A DNA stretch of 5,518 nt. Origin: Verrucomicrobiia bacterium. GTDB taxonomy: Bacteria > Verrucomicrobiota > Verrucomicrobiia > CAIQCK01. Made by a program: the position numbers and the translations under genes. This document shows positions 1 to 5,518 of this stretch, one piece after another (the stretch's first letter is position 1; each line of letters starts with the position of its first letter). Under the pieces are notes generated by a model. It saw only the letters and a program-made list of their open reading frames with translations. It did not search any database and was not told the origin of the DNA. The stretch lies in the NCBI GenBank assembly GCA_026417675.1, contig JAOACV010000206.1, forward strand, positions 1 to 5,518, written 5' to 3'.

Positions 1-41
1 CGTTGCGCCGGCTCACGGTGAAATCGCGCTCGCAGAACGCC

Positions 42-56
42 CGTCGCCTTGCGACG
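42..56. repeat. 6-bp-arm hairpin with a CTT loop
   Basis: CGTCGC and GCGACG pair around CTT, 7 bases before the next hairpin begins. Its sequence is unrelated to the other two, but it has the same size and a three-base loop. A fourth, weaker stem (GCCGG 133-137 with CCGGC 148-152) follows downstream. Confidence 0.6.
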
Positions 57-63
57 CCGGTGG

Positions 64-84
64 AGCGCGTTCTCCGAACGCGCT
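64..84. repeat. 9-bp-arm hairpin with a TCC loop
   Basis: AGCGCGTTC and GAACGCGCT are perfect complements around a three-base loop. This is the strongest single hairpin in the leader. Its outer arms extend beyond the part shared with the second copy at 113-127. Confidence 0.8.
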
Positions 85-127
85 TGGCGTCGCGTTGACC
101 TGCCCGAGCATCGCGTTCGGAGAACGC
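67..127. repeat. Perfect 16-bp inverted repeat pair (67-82 and 112-127)
   Basis: GCGTTCTCCGAACGCG at 67-82 is the exact reverse complement of CGCGTTCGGAGAACGC at 112-127, separated by 29 bases. The two arms could pair into a long stem. Each arm is also a small palindrome on its own, so the transcript could fold in two alternative ways. This layout (paired, oppositely oriented palindromic units between genes) resembles REP/BIME-type intergenic elements. There is no T run after it to make it a classic terminator. Confidence 0.8.
113..127. repeat. 6-bp-arm hairpin with a GGA loop (inverted copy of the first)
   Basis: GCGTTC and GAACGC pair around GGA. It is the same palindromic core as 67-81 in the opposite orientation, with shorter flanking complementarity. 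Confidence 0.75.
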
Positions 128-199
128 AATCCGCCGGAACCGCTTCGCCGGCTTGCCACGGCGCGTGAAGCGTGATAGGTCAAATGCCTCACGCAACTC

Positions 200-1234
200 A
201 TGGCTACTGCAAACTACGACGTGATCGTCGTCGGCGCTGGTCCGGCGGGCATCTCCGCCGCCATCGGGCTGGCGAAGAAAAACTTCTCCGTGCTCGCCAT
301 CGAGTCGGGCGCGTTTCCCGGCGCGGAAAACCCGTGGGGCGTTTATTTCGCGAATGAACTGGCCGATCCCGAATTGCTCGGCCCCGCCGCGGTGGAAAAG
401 CTGCCCTTCGAGCGACGGATCGTTCGGCGCGGCCTTTTCCTCTGCAACGGCCATTCGCTTGCGGGCGCGTCGTTGCGCGACCCGAACGCGTTTCGCCACG
501 CCTACACGTGCTTTCGGCCGGCCTATGACCGCGCCATCGCCGACGCGGCGCAAGCGTTGGGCGTCACGTTGTTAAACGCGACGACCGTCACAAGCCTGAT
601 CCGTCGCCACGGCCGCGTGATCGGCGTGGACACGTCCCAAGGACCGTTCTACGCGAAGCTGGTGTTCCTGGCCGAGGGCGACGCGTCCCACCTGACCGCC
701 AAGGAAGGCTATGAACCGGCAGGGGCCAACGGCGCGCGTTTCTTATATGCCATCACTGAGGTGATCGAGGTCGAACCGGCGCAGATCGAAAAGAACTTCG
801 GCGTCGGCCCCGGTGAGGGCGCGGCGTTCGACATCTTCCTGCGCAACGGCCATTTCAACGGCAGCGAGGCTCGGCTGAATATGCGAGGCTTTCTGCACAC
901 CAACGCAGCGAGCGTCACCGTCGGCCTGCTTATGCCACTGGAGAATCTCGCTGCGGAATTCCACGGCGAGCCGGCCCACCTGCTGGATTGGTTCAAGTCA
1001 TTGCCGGACATTCAGCACTGGTTGGGGGGAAAACCAAGCCGCGCCCTTGCCTTTGGCGCGAAACTCATCCGTGACGGCGGCCTCGATGCCATGCCGCGGC
1101 TGGTGGATAACGGTTTGGCCATCGGCGGCGGCGCGACCGGACTCGGCGGCGATCTCCCCTGCCCTGACCAAACAGGTCCCGCTTGCGCGACCGGCAAACT
1201 CATCGCCCGCGCCGCGGCCGAGGTTCGCCGCAGC
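200..1234 (+). other. Domain: ETF-QO/FixC-like FAD-binding module (residues about 1-345)
   Basis: The Rossmann fingerprint GAGPAG lies at residues 12-17, with an acidic residue (E35) at the end of the second strand, where the FAD ribose is normally bound. The diagnostic stretch is residues 285-314: FGAKLIRDGG, then DAMPRLVDNGLAIGG. It matches the ETF-QO pattern AYGARAL-EGG-QS-PKL--GG-LIG. It is followed by PDQTGPACATGKLIA, which corresponds to the PKIKGTHTAMKSG-LAA block of ETF-QO. In this family the module accepts electrons from ETF and passes them to ubiquinone or menaquinone. The match is to ETF-QO rather than to generic FixC, because the segment after the second FAD motif keeps the K-G-T-like layout and a 4Fe-4S domain follows in the same chain. 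Family assignment is confident. The electron donor is not established. Confidence 0.85.
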
Positions 1235-4200
1235 GGAAGCGAGTTTACGGCGGAAGCGTTGGAGACACACTATGTCGCGCCCTTGAGGCGATCTCACTAT
1301 TTCCACGATGCCGAGTATCTGCGCCGCTGGCCGGCGTATCTGAGACGGACGCAACTCATTTTCGGCCCCCGCGTTGATGTCGGACTCGGCGCGCTTTTCA
1401 TCCGCACCAGCCCCCAACTCGGCGCGCTGAGCAGGCTGCGGCAGCTTGCCACGCTGGTCCGCGACACACTGCGGGTTCTCCCGCCGACGGGCCTTGTCGG
1501 CGAGCTGCGCGAGTCGTGCCGTGTGTTCAACCTCCCTCATCTCTGGAGTGAAGCGCTCAGCGTCGAAAACGCGGGCCGCTGGATCCTCAACACCATCGGC
1601 CTCTCCCGCAAGGCCGACCCGCGTCTGGAGTGGACCTACCGCGTCGAAGGCAACTCCCGCGACCTGCCCGGCTGGCTGCGCCGGCTCCAACCGCACATGG
1701 CGCGCGCCATGTCGCACTACTACCGCAATGGCAACGCGCTGTTGGAGGAGAAGTTCGCCGAGGCCGTCCATGAGATCGCCGGTGGATTCAGCCTCTGGTT
1801 CTTCCTCGACCGCCTGGCCGTGCTGGCCGGGCTGGCCGCCGGCGTGACACTGCAACTGCTGGGCGTCGGCCTGCGCTGGATTTTGACCCGCCGCGCGCCG
1901 AGCCAGCCAGCCTCCGCGTTCTATCGTAACTGGCTCGCCGACGTGCGCCGGCGACTCGACCTCGGCGCGGGGACGAGCGGCGGACAGCCGCTTGCCCCGC
2001 GACTCGCCACGATTCGTTTCGAGCTCGCGCCGCAATCGCACATCAAACTGTTGCGCCTGATGCCCTTTGAACGGCGACAGGAATTGTTGGAATCGCCGCT
2101 CCAACACGTCTGTCCGGCAGGCGTCTTTCGCATCGAGGCTGACCCGCAGGGGCAACCGCTCTGCGCCGTCAACTTTGAGAACTGCATCAACTGCGAAGCC
2201 TGCTGGCGCGCCGCAAACAACCACGTGGACTGGGGTCGGACCGGCTCCCACCGCGTCATCTATTCCGCACCGACGACGTGCATGCCCCATTCCAAGGTTC
2301 ACGTTCCTCCGGGGCCGCTCAACCCCGATCCGTGGGCCGCAGACGCGGCGTCGAAGCCGATGACTTGGCCGAAGGACAAGGCCACGGTCCAAAAGCTCGT
2401 CCGGCAACTCGCCTCGAAACTGGCCGAGTTCAACTCCACTCTGCTGGCCGAACGCCGCGCCATCAACGCCAACCGCGCTCAGTGGCTGCAAGCGATCTTG
2501 AGTTACGCCGAGAGCGTCGCCCACGACCTCGATCCGCTCGTTGCCAAGTTCAACCACGCCGTCCTCACCGCGCTCTGGCAGGAACTGCGCCGCACGCTCC
2601 AAGGCGCCCGCGCCCATGCCGCCGCGCACAAGTTCTTCTGGGCGGCCGCTGATGTCCAGCAAGTGCTGCATCATCACCTCGCGGGCCTCGCGCGACTCTT
2701 GGACCTGCCCGCCGCGACCTCGGATACGCAATGCGCAATACGCAACGCGCAATCACCCCTGCGCGCCCGCATCGAAGCCGCTTTTGACGCAACTTGCCTC
2801 AGCGCGCTTGAACACGGCTCCAGCCTGCCTGCCGAGCGTCGCGCTTCGCTTCGCGAACTGGCCGCACAGGCCGTTGACGACGTGGGTCGTTGCGCGCTTC
2901 TCGCCGAACTTGCGCGGCGCGACATCAGCCTCGCGTGGCTGGTGACCGAGCATCTGCTCGCCCGCGACCTCATTTCGCCAGACGCCGCTGGCGACCAGTG
3001 GCTCGCGATCGCCACGCATGGCGACCTGCAGGAGCGCGACGGCAAACTTCATGGCAAGCAGTTCCTGGTTTCAACCGCGCTGGCCGACGCCTTTGTTGTC
3101 ATCGCCGAGAAATTCCTCTATCTCATCCCGCGTTCCGCTCCCGGACTGACGAATCGCCCCCAGCAGACCATCGGCCTCGCCGGCGCGAAGTTCGCACATC
3201 TTGAATTCGAGGGCGTGGCTGCACAGAAGCTGGCGGAGACCAAACCGCGCGACTTCCTGGTCCGCCGTGGCGCGCTCGACCTGACCGCCATCGCGCGCGG
3301 CGCCGGAGGCTTGTTGTTGGAACGCGCGCTTGCCCACGCCAAGAGCTGCGTTCAGTTCGCCGGCCAGTTCCATGATGGGGATGGCCGCGACAGCATCGCA
3401 AAGTTCGGCGCGGTCAAGGGACTACTGGCGGACATGGCCGCGCAACGGCTCCTGCTGGACACGCTGGCCGACCGCGACGCCAACGCCAGCGCGCAGGAAG
3501 CGGTGCTGGTGCGGCTGTTGGCGACCGGGGCCTTGGGTTGCGAGCCGGGCAGTCTCGCTTACAACGCCGGGCAAGTCGTCGGCGGCAGGGCTTACGCCGA
3601 GGACGATGTTTTCGCGAAGTTCTACCGCGACGCCGCGATTTTGCGCGTGCTGCTGGCGGATGAGGAAGCCCTGAAGCAACAGGCTGGCAAGGTCGTGTTC
3701 CAGATGGAGCACGACTTCGGTCAGACGCTGCCCCGCATCACCGACGCGGAGAAAGCCGAGCTTGAAACTGCGATTCGTCGCGGTCCTCTGGCGCGGTGGG
3801 TCGAGCAGTTCGACAAGCTGCGCAACCAACTGGCCGACGCAGTGCGCGCGTTGCCCGCGCCGCCCGCCTCGGAACTGGTGTTCGCCCACATCGCCGACGC
3901 GATGAAGAGCCTGTTCGCGACGAAGGAACTGCTGCTGACGATTCACGAGCAACTCGAAGCGGGCCGCGCTGGCGAGGCCGAGGTGGAGATCGCGAAGCTC
4001 TGGGCACAGAGGACGAGCGCTCTTATCGAGAGCATCCCGGCCCGCTGCGCCGCAGCAGCGAAACAGGCTGCTTGGGGCGCGGGTCTGATCGCCCAAGGCT
4101 ATCCTGACCATCCGCTCAAGCAGCCGCTGAAGTTCAGCTACGACGACCTTCTCAAAGCGCCCGGCGCTTACGAGTCCGGCGATTTCCTGACGCGGACAAC

Positions 4201-5518
4201 GGAGCGTGGAGAGCCGCGGTGCTATCCGGAGTTGTTGCGCTACGACGAACAACTGCGCGAGCTCGACCGCGACCTGCACGCCTTTTTCTTCAAGACCTGC
4301 GGCGCGCGCTTGACCGATGGCCTGGCCTATGCGCGGCACGTCGAGAAACAGCGCACGATTCCGGAGGGCGACCTGCGCGCGTTCACGGAGCGCGGCCTGC
4401 TGCGCTTCCCGATCCCGAAGACCTTCGGCGGCGAGGGCCGATCCTACGCCGACTTTGCCGTCCTGCTGCGCCATGCCGTGCGCGAAAGCGAGGCGGGCGT
4501 CGCGCTCATGATTCAGGTCCACGCCAGCATCGGCACGACACCGATTCTGCACGCGCTCAAACGCGCCGATGCCGGCATGCAAGCGACGCCCGAAGAACGC
4601 GACCGGCGCCGGAAAGCGTGCGTCTTGTTTCTGCGCATGATCGCCGGCGGGCGCATCGCGGCTTTCGCGCTGGCCGAAGCGCAATCCGGTTCCGACGCCG
4701 CCGGCATCCAGACCCGCGCCGTCCTACGTCGCGTGGAAGTGTTCACGGAGAAAGACGGCACGAAGTTCTTCCACCTCGACGACAAGAAGACCCAGCGGCG
4801 CAAGCTGGTGGACGCCGAGAAATGGGACCTCAAACCCTTGCCGCCCGACACCGATGTGGCGTTCATCCGGCGCGAAGGCGCGAAGGAGTTCTACGAGTTC
4901 TACGAACTGACTGGCACGAAAACCTGGGTGACCAACGCCCGATTCGCCGGCGTGTTCTGCATCTATGCCAGGACCGAACAAGGTGTCACCGGTTTCATGG
5001 TTCGGCGCGAGTCCGAAGGGCTGGTCATCGGCCCCGACCGTGCGAAGATGGGCCTGCACGCCGCGCCAAGCTGCGACCTGACCCTGACCGCCGTGCGCGT
5101 CCCGCGCGAGTGCGTCCTCGGCGACGAAGGCCGCGGCCAGGCCAGCGCGCTCGAAACCCTCAACGTCGGCCGGGTCAGTCTGGCGGTGGCCGCCACGGCC
5201 GCGATGAGCAAGATCATTGTTCAGACCCGCGCCTTCATGCACGAGCATCACCTTACGCAGACCAAGTGGGCGCAGAGTCTGGTCGCTGAAATGGCCGGGG
5301 AGTTGTTCGCGGCGGAGTCGTTGACGCACGAACTGATCGGACTGCTGGACCATCCCGGCACGAAGTCGTTCCGCATCGAGTCCGCGATTGCCAAGCTGCA
5401 CGCCAGCGAGGCGCTGCAGCGTGTCATTCGCGCCGCCGAGCGCATTTTCGGCGTGCATGCGCCGAGCGCCGCGTATGAACTGGAGAAGCACCGGCGCGAC
5501 GCGCGCGTGCTTACCATC
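200..5518 (+). CDS. Giant fusion flavoprotein: ETF:quinone oxidoreductase-like module + degenerate acyl-CoA dehydrogenase + acyl-CoA dehydrogenase (3'-partial)
   Basis: One uninterrupted frame of 1773 codons runs off the window. ATG at 200 is the first in-frame start after tandem stops (TGA TAG, 173-178), and it places a dinucleotide-binding motif right at the N-terminus (VIVVGAGPAG, residues 8-17). Domain order is: ETF-QO/FixC-like FAD domain (about 1-345), insertion with a hydrophobic helix (about 400-590), ETF-QO-type 4Fe-4S domain (about 600-690), helical linker (about 700-850), degenerate ACAD (about 855-1158), helical spacer (about 1159-1340), and ACAD (about 1342-1773+). Typical ETF-QO is about 550-600 residues and a typical ACAD about 380-600, so this is three enzymes' worth of sequence in one chain. 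Known families suggest acyl-CoA oxidation (ACAD) and transfer of electrons through FAD and 4Fe-4S to membrane quinone (ETF-QO). That both happen inside one protein is inference. No signal peptide is seen, and the protein is probably cytoplasmic-face, membrane-associated. No Shine-Dalgarno sequence precedes the ATG. The C-terminus and catalytic Glu of the last domain lie outside the window. Confidence 0.93.
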   Translation, partial: MATANYDVIVVGAGPAGISAAIGLAKKNFSVLAIESGAFPGAENPWGVYFANELADPELLGPAAVEKLPFERRIVRRGLFLCNGHSLAGASLRDPNAFRHAYTCFRPAYDRAIADAAQALGVTLLNATTVTSLIRRHGRVIGVDTSQGPFYAKLVFLAEGDASHLTAKEGYEPAGANGARFLYAITEVIEVEPAQIEKNFGVGPGEGAAFDIFLRNGHFNGSEARLNMRGFLHTNAASVTVGLLMPLENLAAEFHGEPAHLLDWFKSLPDIQHWLGGKPSRALAFGAKLIRDGGLDAMPRLVDNGLAIGGGATGLGGDLPCPDQTGPACATGKLIARAAAEVRRSGSEFTAEALETHYVAPLRRSHYFHDAEYLRRWPAYLRRTQLIFGPRVDVGLGALFIRTSPQLGALSRLRQLATLVRDTLRVLPPTGLVGELRESCRVFNLPHLWSEALSVENAGRWILNTIGLSRKADPRLEWTYRVEGNSRDLPGWLRRLQPHMARAMSHYYRNGNALLEEKFAEAVHEIAGGFSLWFFLDRLAVLAGLAAGVTLQLLGVGLRWILTRRAPSQPASAFYRNWLADVRRRLDLGAGTSGGQPLAPRLATIRFELAPQSHIKLLRLMPFERRQELLESPLQHVCPAGVFRIEADPQGQPLCAVNFENCINCEACWRAANNHVDWGRTGSHRVIYSAPTTCMPHSKVHVPPGPLNPDPWAADAASKPMTWPKDKATVQKLVRQLASKLAEFNSTLLAERRAINANRAQWLQAILSYAESVAHDLDPLVAKFNHAVLTALWQELRRTLQGARAHAAAHKFFWAAADVQQVLHHHLAGLARLLDLPAATSDTQCAIRNAQSPLRARIEAAFDATCLSALEHGSSLPAERRASLRELAAQAVDDVGRCALLAELARRDISLAWLVTEHLLARDLISPDAAGDQWLAIATHGDLQERDGKLHGKQFLVSTALADAFVVIAEKFLYLIPRSAPGLTNRPQQTIGLAGAKFAHLEFEGVAAQKLAETKPRDFLVRRGALDLTAIARGAGGLLLERALAHAKSCVQFAGQFHDGDGRDSIAKFGAVKGLLADMAAQRLLLDTLADRDANASAQEAVLVRLLATGALGCEPGSLAYNAGQVVGGRAYAEDDVFAKFYRDAAILRVLLADEEALKQQAGKVVFQMEHDFGQTLPRITDAEKAELETAIRRGPLARWVEQFDKLRNQLADAVRALPAPPASELVFAHIADAMKSLFATKELLLTIHEQLEAGRAGEAEVEIAKLWAQRTSALIESIPARCAAAAKQAAWGAGLIAQGYPDHPLKQPLKFSYDDLLKAPGAYESGDFLTRTTERGEPRCYPELLRYDEQLRELDRDLHAFFFKTCGARLTDGLAYARHVEKQRTIPEGDLRAFTERGLLRFPIPKTFGGEGRSYADFAVLLRHAVRESEAGVALMIQVHASIGTTPILHALKRADAGMQATPEERDRRRKACVLFLRMIAGGRIAAFALAEAQSGSDAAGIQTRAVLRRVEVFTEKDGTKFFHLDDKKTQRRKLVDAEKWDLKPLPPDTDVAFIRREGAKEFYEFYELTGTKTWVTNARFAGVFCIYARTEQGVTGFMVRRESEGLVIGPDRAKMGLHAAPSCDLTLTAVRVPRECVLGDEGRGQASALETLNVGRVSLAVAATAAMSKIIVQTRAFMHEHHLTQTKWAQSLVAEMAGELFAAESLTHELIGLLDHPGTKSFRIESAIAKLHASEALQRVIRAAERIFGVHAPSAAYELEKHRRDARVLTI
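1397..1969 (+). other. Unusual insertion in the ETF-QO module with a hydrophobic helix
   Basis: Residues about 400-590 lie between the FAD domain and the 4Fe-4S domain. The first cluster cysteine is at residue 638, against roughly residue 500 in ordinary bacterial ETF-QO as I recall the family, so about 140 residues appear to be extra. The insertion is rich in Arg, Leu and Trp. It contains a long uncharged stretch at residues 539-558 (LAVLAGLAAG, then VTLQLLGVGL; nt 1814-1873), closed by R559-W and the basic TRR at 563-565. This could be one transmembrane helix or an amphipathic monotopic anchor. ETF-QO is normally a monotopic membrane protein, so an extra membrane helix fits the role. I do not recognise the rest of the insertion. 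Confidence 0.6.
2111..2203 (+). other. 4Fe-4S cluster motif of the ETF-QO type (C638, C662, C665, C668)
   Basis: The sequence reads HVCPAGVFRI (C638 at nt 2111-2113), then 23 residues later CINCEACW (C662, C665, C668, ending at nt 2203). The CPAGV signature, the spacing of about 24-3-3 and the following NNHVDW (compare QNINW) are those of the C-terminal ferredoxin-like domain of ETF-QO, where the four cysteines hold one 4Fe-4S cluster that relays electrons between flavin and quinone. All four ligands are present, so the module looks functional. Unlike in ETF-QO, the chain does not end about 20 residues later but continues for more than 1000 residues. Confidence 0.9.
2270..2761 (+). other. Helical linker region, no recognised family (residues about 691-854)
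   Basis: After the 4Fe-4S domain comes a Pro-rich stretch (VPPGPLNPDPW, residues 703-713). It is followed by about 120 residues rich in Ala, Leu, Glu, Gln and Arg that look alpha-helical, for example KLVRQLASKLAEF, and a His-rich run HHH at residues 824-826. The segment ends in low-complexity residues encoded by the 7-bp repeat at 2725-2752. It may be a helical bundle that docks the quinone-reducing half against the ACAD half, or a remnant of an ACAD N-terminal domain. No catalytic motif is visible and I assign no function. Confidence 0.5.
2725..2752 (+). repeat. Four tandem copies of a 7-bp unit (NNCGCAA) inside the coding region
   Basis: The units are TACGCAA, TGCGCAA, TACGCAA and CGCGCAA, directly abutting (28 bp) and read in frame as part of DTQCAIRNAQ. 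The array sits in the linker between the helical region and the degenerate ACAD domain, where extra residues would be tolerated. Because 28 is not a multiple of 3, a gain or loss of one unit would shift the frame. The A- and T-containing repeat stands out from the surrounding GC-rich codons. Confidence 0.85.
2762..3673 (+). other. Domain: degenerate acyl-CoA dehydrogenase (probable pseudoenzyme), residues about 855-1158
   Basis: The ACAD order of elements is visible. There is an N-terminal helical part (LAELARRDISLAWL, about 902-915). A beta-domain remnant follows (DGKLHGKQFLVSTALADAFV, about 947-966). The C-terminal helices come last: AKSCVQFAGQF, then LLADMAAQR, then AGQVVGGRAYAEDDV (1123-1137), then FYRDAAIL (1141-1148). 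Key residues are missing. The ALTEPGAGSD-type loop that contacts FAD and substrate is absent. The R of the R-x-QFG motif is Cys1050. The catalytic Glu expected nine residues after R1143 is Leu1152. The alternative Glu used by isovaleryl-CoA dehydrogenase is Thr1029. It is therefore probably a non-catalytic structural partner, by analogy with heteromeric ACADs that have one silent subunit. FAD binding is uncertain. Confidence 0.75.
3674..4222 (+). other. Helical spacer between the two ACAD domains (residues about 1159-1341)
   Basis: This stretch is Ala-, Leu- and Glu-rich and predicted by eye to be helical (for example DKLRNQLADAVRAL and FATKELLLTIHEQLEAG). It then becomes less helical (GYPDHPLKQPLKFSYDDLLK). 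Very-long-chain ACADs and ACAD9 carry an extra helical domain after their catalytic part that mediates dimer or membrane contacts. A segment after the degenerate ACAD in this position could be its counterpart, but I see no conserved motif to prove it. Confidence 0.45.
4223..5518 (+). other. Domain: acyl-CoA dehydrogenase, better conserved, cut by the window end (residues about 1342-1773+)
   Basis: The N-terminal part has FPIPKTFGGEG (1403-1413) and HASIGTTPI (1441-1449). The FAD/substrate loop reads FALAEAQSGSDAAG (1489-1502), matching F-LTEPGAGSDA. The beta domain has ELTGTKTWVTN (1569-1579), GFMVRRESEGLVIGPDRAKM and MGLHAAPSCDL. A conserved VPRECVLGDEGRG (1634-1646) and GRVSLA (1657-1662) lead into the C-terminal helices. 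HRRDARVLTI ends the window where I/F-Y/F-E-G-T normally follows, so the catalytic Glu would be residue 1775. Oddities are an insertion of about 50 residues (about 1508-1568) and a missing R-x-QFG segment. Overall the domain resembles long-chain or VLCAD/ACAD9-like members more than short-chain ones, but the substrate chain length cannot be read from this sequence. Confidence 0.85.

Larger units (their letters stand above)
1..199. promoter_or_regulatory. Palindrome-rich leader, no supported gene
   Basis: No coding region is supported here. The plus frame that shares the gene's register is open from base 2 to a TGA at 173-175, but its translation (ending RRLATAREA) is largely encoded by the inverted repeats and looks repeat-derived. 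It could conceivably be the tail of an upstream gene. No -35/-10 pair is recognisable. No Shine-Dalgarno sequence precedes the ATG: AGGT at 177-180 lies about 20 bases upstream, too far to count. The region is dominated by three short palindromes and one 16-bp inverted repeat pair, with no terminator-like T run. Its regulatory role is unproven. Confidence 0.4.

Noticed and set aside
64..84. Rho-independent terminator of an upstream gene
   Set aside because: The stem is good, but no T run follows on either strand.
13..201. 62-codon minus-strand open frame in the leader
   Set aside because: It is encoded largely by the palindromic repeats, has low-complexity Ser/Arg/Ala composition, and reads into the start of the main gene.
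998..2752. 584-codon open frame on the minus strand
   Set aside because: It is codon-aligned antisense to the giant gene, so it only needs the sense frame to avoid TTA, CTA and TCA, which are rare in GC-rich genes. Its translation shows no recognisable domain, while the sense strand carries clear ETF-QO motifs.
2725..2752. CRISPR repeat
   Set aside because: The units are 7 bp and directly abutting, with no spacers and no cas genes.
2700..2765. Frameshift or gene boundary at the linker repeat
   Set aside because: The plus frame passes through the repeat without a stop, and ACAD-like sequence resumes in the same frame. I see no start signal that would mark a second gene.
3422..4684. 420-codon open frame on the minus strand
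   Set aside because: It has the same codon-aligned antisense register over the ACAD part. It is Arg/Gly/Ala-rich with no motif, and begins only at a TTG.
4219..5289. 356-codon plus-strand open frame
   Set aside because: It is shifted relative to the main frame. Its product is an Arg/Pro-rich composition typical of an out-of-frame GC-rich reading, and it overlaps the conserved ACAD motifs in the true frame.
4724..5491. 255-codon minus-strand open frame
   Set aside because: It is antisense to the best-conserved ACAD region and has no independent domain or start signal.

Overview
The window is almost entirely one very long gene. A GC-rich, palindrome-rich leader (about 1-199) is followed by a single plus-strand reading frame that opens with ATG at 200. 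I translated it codon by codon and it stays open to the last base (5518): 1773 codons, with its 3' end beyond the window. No other gene is supported. The many shorter open frames on both strands are shadows of this one.

The protein is a multidomain flavoenzyme fusion. From the N-terminus it has: (1) an electron-transfer-flavoprotein:quinone oxidoreductase (ETF-QO/FixC-type) FAD module, residues about 1-345; (2) an unusual insertion of about 190 residues carrying a hydrophobic, probably membrane-embedded helix; (3) the ETF-QO 4Fe-4S domain with cysteines 638, 662, 665 and 668; (4) an unrecognised helical linker, about 700-850, ending in a 7-bp micro-tandem repeat; (5) a degenerate acyl-CoA dehydrogenase (ACAD)-like domain, about 855-1158, which lacks the catalytic Glu and other key elements; (6) a helical spacer; and (7) a second, much better conserved ACAD domain from about 1342 to the window edge. 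The window ends two codons before the position where the catalytic Glu of domain (7) would fall.

My inference is that acyl-CoA oxidation at the C-terminal ACAD is physically coupled to the quinone-reducing flavin/Fe-S module. Electrons would then pass from acyl-CoA to the membrane quinone pool within one polypeptide, perhaps bypassing or channelling soluble ETF. The degenerate ACAD would act as a structural partner, much as one subunit is catalytically silent in some heteromeric ACADs.

The organism is a GC-rich bacterium. The absence of a Shine-Dalgarno site, the giant fusion protein, the intragenic 7-mer 'NNCGCAA' repeat and the palindromic intergenic DNA would fit an environmental PVC-group bacterium (Verrucomicrobiota-like). 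This is a weak inference, because no taxonomic marker is present.
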